The notes beneath the pieces are model-generated. The model saw only the letters and a list, made by a program, of their open reading frames with translations. It made no database searches and had not been told where the DNA came from. From the NCBI GenBank assembly GCA_036939975.1, contig JALLPB010000090.1, positions 1 through 31,055 of the forward strand: a stretch of 31,055 nucleotides of DNA, given 5' to 3'. Shown here piece by piece: positions 1 to 8,747 of this stretch; the first letter of the stretch is position 1; the number at the start of each line of letters is the position of its first letter. Source of the DNA: Cyclostephanos tholiformis (lineage: Eukaryota > Bacillariophyta > Thalassiosirophyceae > Thalassiosirales > Thalassiosiraceae). Made by a program: the position numbers and the translations under genes.

Positions 1-1462
1 GCCCCCATTCCCATGCCCATGCCCACGACTCTGCCTCCCGTCCCACCCATCGCGACGGTCCCGTGCCTGTGTATGACGCCGCTGCCATCGACGACCAAAT
101 TCGCGGCCGGAGGCAGTCCCCGTCGATGATGATGGTGGTTGTGAGCTCCGTACGCCCCCCCCCCCGACCCTCCCCCACTCCTGCCCGGCCCTCCCCCTCC
201 CATCCCCGGACCGGAACCCCACGATCCGCCGTCCAATCTCGATCCATCCCCCCCCCCGTCAAGACGATCGTCTGCGGTACGATCGTCGTCGTTCGTGGAG
301 GTGTTATTATTACCAACCCAAAAATCGCCTTCGTCGTTAATGCACATATTCCCCCCCATATCGCAGCCACTCCCCCCCCCCCCACCCCCTATCATCATGT
401 CCGCGAACGTGCTAGCCGCCAACGCCGCCTCGGTCGATGTGGTCGATAATTCGTTGGGCGGTAATACCGACAATTCCATCGATGGCAATACCGATAATTC
501 GTTCGAGGGAAATATCGTCAATGCCGTCGCCGTCGCGTACGGTGACGACCACGAGGGATGATGACGATGACGATGCGACGACGACGATGGCGTGAATGAG
601 CCTCCGTCGTCGTCGTCGTCGTCGTCGTCGTTGACACGACGGGCATCGATCGACCCGTCGACGACGACATCATCGTCATCGCCCCCCCCCCCCCACCCCG
701 CCATCTCCACGACCTCGTCATCGTCGTCGCCGTCGATGCCGCTAAGACGGGAGGGATATTTTTCTCCGCGGCGCGTCGCGCGCGAAAGCGACGGTCCGTC
801 CGTAACAATAACGTCATCGACATCCGCATCATCGACATCGACGTTCGACGCGATGCCATCCCGAATCCTCCCGTGTCGATCGTCATCCCCACCGGTATCG
901 TATACCCCGTCATCCTCATCATCCCACCCGTTTTCCACCCCCAACGACGGAGGATCCAGTCGTCCTTTTTGTTGCGGATCTCGTCGTTGTTCCGCCCCCG
1001 GCTGCCGTGATTGCTCCCGTTGCCGTTGTTGTTGTTGTTGTTCTCGTCGACGATCCGAGCCGCGACCATCGTCGGCGTCGTATCGGTCGGAGCCTCCGTC
1101 GCCGTCGCGCATGACCAATGGTCCGTCCGGGGAGGGTTCGCCTACTGTCATTGTATTTATATTAATATTCGATACGAGGAGGGCCACCCAGGTGGGTTTA
1201 TTTTTCATTCAACGACGCTGTTTATTATTTTATTTTTTATTAGTATTTAATATTATTAACGAGAGAGAGATTTTTAATTTTTTAGCAACCGACTTTTTGA
1301 GAGTAGTAGGTACGATAGTGTGTGTTCTCGTAAAAGGTCGACTTCGTCTGGCCATCTCACCATGTGGCGGCCACCCGCTCTCCTTCGTCCTCTCTTCTTC
1401 TTCCTCATCATTCATCATCACCCGCCCCTCCTCTCCCCCCAACAAAAAAACAACTCTGGAAG
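1..1462. other. Low-complexity GC-rich stretch, possible fragment of an upstream gene, then AT-rich leader
   Basis: No gene can be assigned with confidence. From 1 to about 1140 the sequence is dominated by CGT/GAC trinucleotide runs and C homopolymers, so several frames on both strands stay open by composition alone. A 24-bp unit repeated three times (445-516) reads as an eight-residue Asn/Asp/Gly-rich repeat in one forward frame, which hints at real coding sequence; the frame ends near 561. Around 1145-1330 composition turns AT-rich, as expected for a gene boundary and the 5' region of the AAA ATPase that starts at 1463. The first bases may be the 3' part of a gene that begins outside the window. 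Confidence 0.35.
445..516 (+). repeat. Three 24-bp tandem units encoding an 8-residue repeat
   Basis: Units at 445-468, 469-492 and 493-516 read DNSLGGNT, DNSIDGNT and DNSFEGNI in one forward frame. Many of the differences between units are synonymous or conservative, which suggests the frame was translated. No start, end or family could be attached to it. Confidence 0.6.
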
Positions 1463-4400
1463 ATGGAAAAGACCTCCACTATTCCAACCTCCCCGATCAC
1501 CACCACCACCGGCAGCTGCGGCAGCAGAAGCAACGGCACAACCGCGGCAACTCCCACCGCCTCCTCCTCAACGACGAAAGTTCTGGGGCGGGGTTTTCGA
1601 TTTCACAAATCCGGATCGGTCTCTCCGATTCCGATCCCACAGGCATCGTCGTCGTCGTCGTCGTCGTCGATGGGACATCAACATCAACATCAACATCAAC
1701 AGGGGCAGCCACCGCCTCAGCCGACGATGTCATCGTTGCATCGCGTTCGGTCGAATCCGTCGTTGATTTCCGAATCATCGTCCCATGCCGCGGCCCCGTC
1801 CATCGCATTCGACGCCGTCGCCGCCACTCCATTTCCCGGCGTCGTCGGCGTCGTCGATCGCGTCGCCGCCACCGCGACGACGATGACGACGACGACGACG
1901 ACGACTCCGACGATGCACGCATCGATGGATGCGTTCGCGCCCCACGGCGTGGATGCCAAGCTGTATCGAATCGTCGAGCGCATCGCGCGTATCACGCCAT
2001 CGTTAGTGATCGTCGGCGGCGGCGACGGCGACGGCGGCACCCACGGGGGGGGGGGGAGGGGAATTAGGATCGGCGGTAGGGGGTCGTCGTTACGACTCAA
2101 GAAGAACGTCGACGCCGTATTGGACGTTATATTGGATGACCATCGCGAGTATCGACGGAAGGAAACGAATTGGATCCGTCGCGGCATCGAGGTCGCCCTG
2201 ATTCACCTGGGAAACGGCGCTCCCGCGCAGAATCGCGTCATCGGCGTCGGCGGCAGGAAGAGACGCGCGAGGCGTTCTCCCGCGTCGGTGCCGGTGGGCG
2301 GTGGATCCAACACGAACGGCGAGAAGTACGACGACGACGACGACGACGATGACGACGACGAGCACGATACTCACGACGAAGACGAGAACGACGACGATGA
2401 CCATCCCGATGGGACGAATGCGCCATCATTTCGGAGGAGACGTCGCGATGATCCCCCCCCCCCCGACGATGGCGTATCGTCGGTCCCGTCATACGTGGCC
2501 GATCCGACGTACATGTCGGAATCGCGTCCCATCCCCCCCCCGCAATCGTCGACGCCGCCTCGCGCCGCGCCGACGTATCATCGCGGCGGCACGTTGAACG
2601 CGAGCTTACGAGATCGATACAGGAACGTGCAGGAAGAACGCGATAGGAAAGGGAGGATGGAACGAACGGACAGTTCGTCGAGTGTTGCCGTCGCCGTCGC
2701 CGCCGCCGCCGCCGCCGCGGGTGCTACCATCGATCAACGTGGGGGGAATGCGAACGACGACGACGACGACGAGGACGACGAGGACGATGCCCTCGTTGCG
2801 AAAGTCAACGTCGTCGCGACGATGACCGAGACGACGATCGCGACGATCGCCTGTGGCGAGAACGGGAACGTCCACGAGGTCGCGGGATCGGTGGGGAACG
2901 ATTATCCCGTCTCGTCCGCGTCGCGATCGATTACCGGCACGACGTCGAGGAAGAGGAGGAAGGGCACCGGGGAGAAGAATCCATCGATGTCGTCGTCGTC
3001 GACCGCGCGGGGGGGCGTCGACGGCGGTCCGTCGTATCGCACCTCCCCCCCCACCGGAATCCATCTGCCGCCATCGCCCCGACCGACGGAACGATACTCC
3101 GACCTCGGCGGCATCTCCCCCTTACTCCGTCAACTTCGCGAGCTCATCGAATACCCCCTCTCGCGTCCGGAGCTGTTCCTGCACCTGGGAGTCGAGCCCC
3201 CCCGGGGCGTACTCCTGCGCGGTCCGCCGGGCTGCGGCAAGACCCACCTCGCACGCGCCATCGCCGGGGAATTGGACGTGGGGTATTACCAGGTGTCGGC
3301 CCCCGAGCTCGTGGGCGGCGTTAGCGGCGAGTCCGAGATGCGAGTTCGCACTCTGTTCGAAAGCGCCAGCGATAACGCTCCCGCTATCATATTCATCGAT
3401 GAGATCGATTCCATAGCCCCGAAGCGCGGGGAGGGATCCGGGGGCGGGGGCGGCAGGGGCATGGAGAAGCGCATCGTGGCGCAGCTGCTCACGAGCATGG
3501 ATTCCATCCACCCGAAGAATACTCGCAACGGATGCTCGGTATTGGTCCTCGGGGCGACGAATCGACCCGACGCGATGGACCCCGCCCTTCGTCGCGCCGG
3601 TCGGTTCGATCGGGAGATCGTGTTGGGGGCGCCGGACGAGAGGGCCCGGGAGGGGATACTCCGCGCGATGACGCGGGACATGAGGGTGTCGTCCGACGTG
3701 AATTACAAGGTGCTGGCGAGGAAGACTCCGGGATATGTCGGTGCCGACGTGCGAAGCTTGCTTAAGGAGGCGGCGGTGATCGCCATCAATCGCATCTTCA
3801 GAACGGAATTGTTGGGATACGGTGGCGAGGATGTACAACCGGCCGAGGAACACGCGACGAACGGCGGTACCGCCCAGGGGGAAACAAACGATGGGGATAA
3901 AACTCACAATGCGATGAAAGGGGATGATAATGAGAATGGCGACGTCAATCACCGATCGAGGAACGTCGTTCGATCAATCATCCCTCTGACATCGGAACAA
4001 CTCCGACCTCTCTATGTCACCATGTCGGACTTCTTGTCGGCGATACCACACGTGCAACCATCATCGAAACGCGAGGGCTTCGCGACGGTGCCCGACGTGT
4101 CGTGGTCCGACATTGGCGCATTGGCGAACATTCGCGAGGAGCTGACGCTGAGCGTGTTGGAACCGATAAGTCATCCGGAACGGTTCGAGGCGTTGGGGCT
4201 GCCATTGCCCGCGGGAGTTTTATTGTACGGCCCGCCCGGATGTGGAAAGACCCTCCTCGCCAAGGCCATTGCCAAGGAATCCGGAGCCAACTTCATCTCC
4301 GTGAAGGGACCGGAATTGCTAGACAAGTATGTCGGCGAGAGCGAACGCGCCGTGCGTGTCGTTTTTGAGCGGGCGCGCAGCAGCAGTCCCTGCATCATCT

Positions 4401-5053
4401 TCTTCGACGAGTTAGACAGCCTGTGTCCGAGGCGCGGGAGCGACGGGGGAAGTGGAGGAGGTGGTGTCAGCGAACGCGTGGTGAATCAGCTCCTCACGGA
4501 AATGGACGGATTGGACAGTCGTAGGAGTGTTTTTGTGATTGCGGCGACGAATCGTCCTGAACTGATTGACCCGGCCATGTTACGACCAGGCCGATTGGAC
4601 AAACTCTTATATGTTCCGCTCCCATCACCGGACGAACGGTATTCCATCCTTCGCGCTCTTAGCAAGAAGGTCAAGCTAGCTGCAGACGTCGACCTTCATG
4701 CGATCGCCCAAAACCCGCATGCTAATGGATTCAGCGGCGCCGATTGCGCCGCACTGTTAAGGGAAGCGGGCCTCGCCGTTCTTCGAGATGGCGTGTTACG
4801 TCGAACTGATCCAAACCCAGGCCATGATAATGGAGAGGAGGACGACGGCAGAGTCAATACAGAGACTGAAACACCACTGCAAATAACCGCTCATCATTTT
4901 CAATATGCATTCGAACACGTCCTGCCATCGGTGTCAATTAAGGATCAAGCACGTTACGATAAGTTGCGAGATCGAATGGCCCGGGCGCGTACAAGACCTA
5001 CTTCAGCTGGTGATGGCAGTGGGGATGCGAGTGATGTGGAAAATTTGGCATAG
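1463..5053 (+). CDS. Double AAA ATPase of the Rix7/NVL (nuclear VCP-like) type
   Basis: This is an uninterrupted frame of 1196 residues. Two AAA modules follow each other. D1 has Walker A GPPGCGKT at 587-594 and Walker B IIFIDEID at 642-649. D2 has Walker A GPPGCGKT at 923-930 and Walker B IIFFDELD at 978-985, followed by ATNRPELIDPAMLRPGRLDK. The D2 text, with NFISVKGPELL, YVGESERAVR and VVNQLLTEMDGL, is typical of Rix7/NVL rather than Cdc48. Members of that family act in the nucleolus and release assembly factors from pre-60S ribosomes. Residues near 163-250 (VDAKLYRIVERI, then LRLKKNVDAVLDVILDD) may be the small NVL N-terminal domain, split here by a Gly-rich insert. The rest of the first 550 residues is low complexity: poly-Ser, poly-Asp, poly-Ala, and KRRK-type basic patches fit for nuclear targeting. 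ATG 1463 is the first in-frame ATG; the frame is open upstream to GTG 1364, so an upstream exon is not excluded. Length exceeds the usual 800-850 residues because of the inserts. Confidence 0.9.
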   Translation: MEKTSTIPTSPITTTTGSCGSRSNGTTAATPTASSSTTKVLGRGFRFHKSGSVSPIPIPQASSSSSSSSMGHQHQHQHQQGQPPPQPTMSSLHRVRSNPSLISESSSHAAAPSIAFDAVAATPFPGVVGVVDRVAATATTMTTTTTTTPTMHASMDAFAPHGVDAKLYRIVERIARITPSLVIVGGGDGDGGTHGGGGRGIRIGGRGSSLRLKKNVDAVLDVILDDHREYRRKETNWIRRGIEVALIHLGNGAPAQNRVIGVGGRKRRARRSPASVPVGGGSNTNGEKYDDDDDDDDDDEHDTHDEDENDDDDHPDGTNAPSFRRRRRDDPPPPDDGVSSVPSYVADPTYMSESRPIPPPQSSTPPRAAPTYHRGGTLNASLRDRYRNVQEERDRKGRMERTDSSSSVAVAVAAAAAAAGATIDQRGGNANDDDDDEDDEDDALVAKVNVVATMTETTIATIACGENGNVHEVAGSVGNDYPVSSASRSITGTTSRKRRKGTGEKNPSMSSSSTARGGVDGGPSYRTSPPTGIHLPPSPRPTERYSDLGGISPLLRQLRELIEYPLSRPELFLHLGVEPPRGVLLRGPPGCGKTHLARAIAGELDVGYYQVSAPELVGGVSGESEMRVRTLFESASDNAPAIIFIDEIDSIAPKRGEGSGGGGGRGMEKRIVAQLLTSMDSIHPKNTRNGCSVLVLGATNRPDAMDPALRRAGRFDREIVLGAPDERAREGILRAMTRDMRVSSDVNYKVLARKTPGYVGADVRSLLKEAAVIAINRIFRTELLGYGGEDVQPAEEHATNGGTAQGETNDGDKTHNAMKGDDNENGDVNHRSRNVVRSIIPLTSEQLRPLYVTMSDFLSAIPHVQPSSKREGFATVPDVSWSDIGALANIREELTLSVLEPISHPERFEALGLPLPAGVLLYGPPGCGKTLLAKAIAKESGANFISVKGPELLDKYVGESERAVRVVFERARSSSPCIIFFDELDSLCPRRGSDGGSGGGGVSERVVNQLLTEMDGLDSRRSVFVIAATNRPELIDPAMLRPGRLDKLLYVPLPSPDERYSILRALSKKVKLAADVDLHAIAQNPHANGFSGADCAALLREAGLAVLRDGVLRRTDPNPGHDNGEEDDGRVNTETETPLQITAHHFQYAFEHVLPSVSIKDQARYDKLRDRMARARTRPTSAGDGSGDASDVENLA

Positions 5054-5235
5054 TCTCCCTAGAACAAACCAATGCTAACGAAAGAGAGTGCTTGGAGTTA
5101 AGCGCGAGAAAACGGTACCGTTCCAATGAAAACTAGCGCGTTATTAATTGGAGGTACAATCATATCATATAAAGTGCCTAAGGGCTGTATTTTGCCTTTT
5201 TCTCGTTCAAAATCCCTCACGAATGTGCATGTGAA

Positions 5236-5489
5236 GTCCATAACATCTCTGTTGTAGAACCTATGATTGTAATACTTGCGCATAGACAATGATATTTTTG
5301 GAAACACCACAATAATAGCCAAGAAACTAGAAACATGATAGATGTGGATAATTGAGGTTTAAGGTCCATAACATCTCTGTTGTAGAACCATGATTGTAAT
5401 ACTTGCGCATAGATAATGATGTTTTCGGATACACCACAATAATGCCAAGAAACTAGAAACATGATAGATGTGGATAATTGAGGTTTAAG
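5236..5489. repeat. Tandem duplication of a ~127-bp unit
   Basis: The unit at 5236-5363 is repeated immediately at 5364-5489. Both begin GTCCATAACATCTCTGTTGT and end GATAATTGAGGTTTAAG. They differ by a few substitutions and two single-base indels, so the duplication is fairly recent. It lies in the convergent gap between the AAA ATPase and the TrpC-TrpF gene. Short frames across it look fortuitous. Confidence 0.9.
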
Positions 5490-5998
5490 CTTTGTTGTAT
5501 TTCAATTGGAATCAAGCTAGTAAATACTTGCTGGAAGGGTCCTTCTCAAATAAGGCCAAATGCAGCATTGCACGTCCTAGAACGATGTCCGGAGCCACCT
5601 CGCTCGTGTTGGACCCCACCCAGTCTCTTCTCCTCCCCCCATACCCCCGCTGTATGCCATTGCACATTAATTGAATGGCATCTCCAACGCTCCCGACAAT
5701 CGAAACGTTCTGCCTCTGATTTGAGCAGATATTCCGAATTCCACCCCCAACGAGCCCTCACCCTTCACATCGCAATAAAAACGCTCGTGCGACGATAAGG
5801 AGGCACCGTGCATGGCACTCCACTCGCTTTCCACAGGCAGAAGATGAAAACTAAATGAAATTGTATCATCTGGAATCCTTCCAAGCTTATTAGTCGACAC
5901 CACAGTTATTGTTAGCTAGTTCGACATTACGTGTCGTCAGAGATTTAATGCGCCGAACCTGACCTTCCGACTTCCTTCCCAATAATATAAGATCGCGA
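5490..5998. other. Intergenic, nothing recognised
   Basis: This is the gap between the 127-bp duplication and the 3' end of the TrpC-TrpF gene. Short frames exist on both strands but none has recognisable motifs or the codon pattern of neighbouring genes. The last 120 bases are AT-rich and probably hold the 3' untranslated region of the minus-strand gene. Confidence 0.6.
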
Positions 5999-7993
5999 TC
6001 AAAAGCCCTTATTAGCCTCCACGGCCACCCTCCTTGCCTCGCATAAGAACCGTCGAACTTTATCGTGATCCTTAATACCGGGACCGACCTCTACCCCCCC
6101 CGCCACGTCCACTCCCCACGGCCGAACCCCCCCAACGGCATCAGCGACATTTTCGGGCGTAAGTCCGCCGGCGACCATGACGGGCAAACCCAAGTTCTGC
6201 ATTGATTCCGCGATTCTCCAGTCGAAGGTTTGGCCCGTTCCACCACCGCCACGTGGATCCCCCTTGATCGAGGTATCGAGGAGGATGGCGAACGGGTCCG
6301 ACGTCACCCTACCAAGAATTGCCGATGCGATATCGGAGGAGGAGGAGGAGGAGGATGATCCCGCCCGTCCATTCCCCCCATCATCGACATCGCCAAGCTC
6401 GATGTCCACAACACGAAGGGCGGGTACGCCATAATGCTTCCGATTCGCGGCCTCCATGCCCTCGTTACCATGGAGCTGGACCATGTCCAATCCACAGACG
6501 TCGACGACATATTTAACGTAATCCTGTGGTTGATTCTGGAAAACGCCCACGACTAGCGGTATACGCGACGCGGTCACCTCCAACGCACGGGCCCTGGCGA
6601 CCAACGTCGACAGTGCGGAGACGCCGCGAAATCGTCGTTCCTCTCCCCCCCCGACGAAATCCCCTTCGACGAGGAGCGGAATACGATCGTTCCTCTCCCC
6701 GAATCCCCTGACGGCATTCACTATCTCGATGGCGATATCGATCGATACCCTCCTCTTGCTCTTCTCCGCGAAGATCAATCCTATAAGGTTCGCGCCGGCA
6801 CGACACGCGACGATCGCGTCATTCGCATTCGTCAATCCGCAGACCTTGATCATTCTCGTTCCGCCGATGTACGCTCCCACACCGCCGCCGCCCGCCTCAG
6901 ACGACGTCATCGATGACGCGCGATGATAATCGGACGGATCGAGGCACAATCCACGTATCGCCGACCTGGGATCGGTCGATCTCATCAGCGATTCGCCGAT
7001 GAGGCACATGCCCACACCCGCCCTTCGATACCGATCGACGTCGTGGGACGTGGACATTCCCGACAGCGCGCAAAGCGATATCCTACTAAGGTCATCGTCG
7101 ACATCGACGTCCACATCGTCGTGTCGATATCTCAATCCCCTCCTCCCGAGCTCCTCGGCGACCTTCTCCGTGCATCCCATGTCCAATTTAAAGGTGTGCA
7201 AATCGCGATTGTTCACCCCGATCACCCTCGCCCCGGCCGTTAATGCCACGTCGAGCTCGATCATGGCGTGTACCTCCACCAGCGGTTCCATATCGCACAC
7301 GTCGCGGGAATAATCTATGAGATCCCTCAGCACGTCCGAGGGCGTGATGGCCACGATCAAAAGTATCGTATCCGCTCCGGCGGCATAAGCCTCGGCGATC
7401 TGGTGGATGGACGTGACGAAATCCTTGCGCAATATGGCGGGACGACGGCGATCGTCGCGACCCTCCACCGCGACCGCCCCCGCGACGCCGGTCGCGAGTC
7501 GCGCCTCCGTCAAATCCCCGAGCGATCCCCCGAACCACCGTCCCTCGGTCAATACGCTAACGACGTTCGCGCCCGCCACGGCGTACAACCTCGATTGTTC
7601 CCCGCACTTCGAATTCGGCGCGATGTCCCCCTTGGACGGGGACGATCTCTTGAATTCCGCGGCGAGGGCCATGCGAGGCGAGGCGGACCGCACGACGTCG
7701 CCCAGATTCAATATGGGTCCGTTCGCGTCGTGGAACGCACGTCCGATGTCGAGGAGGTCGTCGATGGACGGGCATGACGACGACGACGACGACGACGACG
7801 ACGGGGACGGGGACAGTCTTTTCTTAAGGTCGAGCATAATCGTGGCCGTGATGCGCTGTAACATGCTCATCTTATTGTTGTTGGGATCGCCGCCATATCC
7901 GAGGATGTGCGAGCAGCAAACGTCGGGGGAGGAGGAGGATGCGTAATATTCTCGCAACGCGTCGAGTAGCTCGACGTCGGTATAGTCCTCCAT
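5999..7993 (-). CDS. Bifunctional indole-3-glycerol-phosphate synthase / phosphoribosylanthranilate isomerase (TrpC-TrpF fusion)
   Basis: This 664-residue protein joins two consecutive tryptophan-pathway enzymes. The isomerase converts phosphoribosylanthranilate to CdRP, and the synthase closes CdRP to indole-3-glycerol phosphate. The synthase half (about 95-345) shows EFKRSSPS (113-120), SVLTE, ILRKDF with catalytic Lys190, PLVEVH with Glu240, IGVNNRDL (258-265), SGM and GES. The isomerase half (about 380-655) shows KVCGLT (383-388, general-base Cys385), VGVFQN, QLHGNE (506-511), Asp573 in LLDTS, GGTGQTFDW (584-592) and AGGLTPENV. The phosphate-binding stretch reads DVAGGVE (629-635) where many homologues have DVSSGVE. 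The order is synthase first, as in enterobacterial TrpC. A poly-Ser loop (61-73) and another Ser run (546-553) are insertions. ATG 7993 gives no signal peptide or plastid presequence, although stramenopile tryptophan enzymes are usually plastid-located. A short targeting exon upstream is possible. Confidence 0.92.
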   Translation of the reverse strand: MEDYTDVELLDALREYYASSSSPDVCCSHILGYGGDPNNNKMSMLQRITATIMLDLKKRLSPSPSSSSSSSSSCPSIDDLLDIGRAFHDANGPILNLGDVVRSASPRMALAAEFKRSSPSKGDIAPNSKCGEQSRLYAVAGANVVSVLTEGRWFGGSLGDLTEARLATGVAGAVAVEGRDDRRRPAILRKDFVTSIHQIAEAYAAGADTILLIVAITPSDVLRDLIDYSRDVCDMEPLVEVHAMIELDVALTAGARVIGVNNRDLHTFKLDMGCTEKVAEELGRRGLRYRHDDVDVDVDDDLSRISLCALSGMSTSHDVDRYRRAGVGMCLIGESLMRSTDPRSAIRGLCLDPSDYHRASSMTSSEAGGGGVGAYIGGTRMIKVCGLTNANDAIVACRAGANLIGLIFAEKSKRRVSIDIAIEIVNAVRGFGERNDRIPLLVEGDFVGGGEERRFRGVSALSTLVARARALEVTASRIPLVVGVFQNQPQDYVKYVVDVCGLDMVQLHGNEGMEAANRKHYGVPALRVVDIELGDVDDGGNGRAGSSSSSSSSDIASAILGRVTSDPFAILLDTSIKGDPRGGGGTGQTFDWRIAESMQNLGLPVMVAGGLTPENVADAVGGVRPWGVDVAGGVEVGPGIKDHDKVRRFLCEARRVAVEANKGF

Positions 7994-8747
7994 CTCGTTT
8001 TTATCTTTTTATTCGAATAATGATCTTTTCTTCAACGTCGTCGTCGTCGTCGTCATCTGTCGGGCCGGAGGGGCGGGGGGGTTGAAGGGACGAGGGCGAG
8101 TGGTGGTGATATCGGTGATGATATTCCCCCATGGAACTTGGTACCTACCTACGACGTTGTTTCGTTTTGTCGTTTTGGGGGAAGGGTGGTCAGGATCTTT
8201 ACGACGCACGCGCTGAGCGTCGGGCGGGCCGTGGCGGGCGGCGGACGGACGGGTGGCCGCAAGGAAAGCGGGAAAGCTCCCGCCTATTTGAACTCTTAAC
8301 CCGAGCAGCAACTCTGTATTTATTCCTATGTAGAATTTGGAGGAAATTGTGAGTCGTAAGTGCCAATCAATGTTGTCCCGACCCTAGTACGAAAAGAAAA
8401 CGCGCCCTGTCCAAGAAGGCTCGACTTTTCTTCTCTTTCCTGCCAATTTATTTCTCTCTCTACAACACATTCCTTTACACTCTAAAAAGTTGTCTGGTGT
8501 GTAGTAAGCGGCACCGACAACGAAACAAATCTGCTCCCGCCTACTACTCCAGTCGACGGAGTTTCATCTTTCCTCCCTACCCAGAACATCCGAATAGGTC
8601 CCTTGCTTTCCAGGCACACAATTACTACCAAGTCAGTTAGTGACGGACTCGGTTATTTGGAGGGGGATCGGATGAGATAGGGCGAGGGCATTTCCCCATC
8701 CCACCCCCAAGCAAAGCGACGAGGAACGACAATATTATAAACGAAAA
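7994..8747. other. Divergent intergenic region between TrpC-TrpF and WW-protein genes
   Basis: This 754-bp region should hold the promoters and 5' leaders of both flanking genes. A minus-strand open frame at 8009-8311 starts only at TTG, has no signal peptide, and ends in a stop before the TrpC-TrpF start. It contains GSFPAFLAA, faintly like a plastid cleavage motif, but I cannot connect it to the gene. A pyrimidine-rich stretch at about 8423-8483 precedes the WW gene. No TATA box or operator was recognised. Confidence 0.5.

Noticed and set aside
518..2404. Several long Arg-, Ser- or Val-rich frames on both strands over 518-2404
   Set aside because: They mirror GTC/GAC and CGT repeats of the AAA ATPase leader and coding sequence in other frames. 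None has an independent motif or a convincing start.
3122..3952. Minus-strand 276-codon frame opposite the AAA ATPase
   Set aside because: It lies entirely antisense to the conserved D1 ATPase module; its text is the reverse reading of GC-rich conserved codons.
8009..8311. Possible targeting exon for the TrpC-TrpF gene
   Set aside because: The frame begins only with TTG, has no hydrophobic signal segment, and no in-phase GT-AG pair to the ATG at 7993 could be set.
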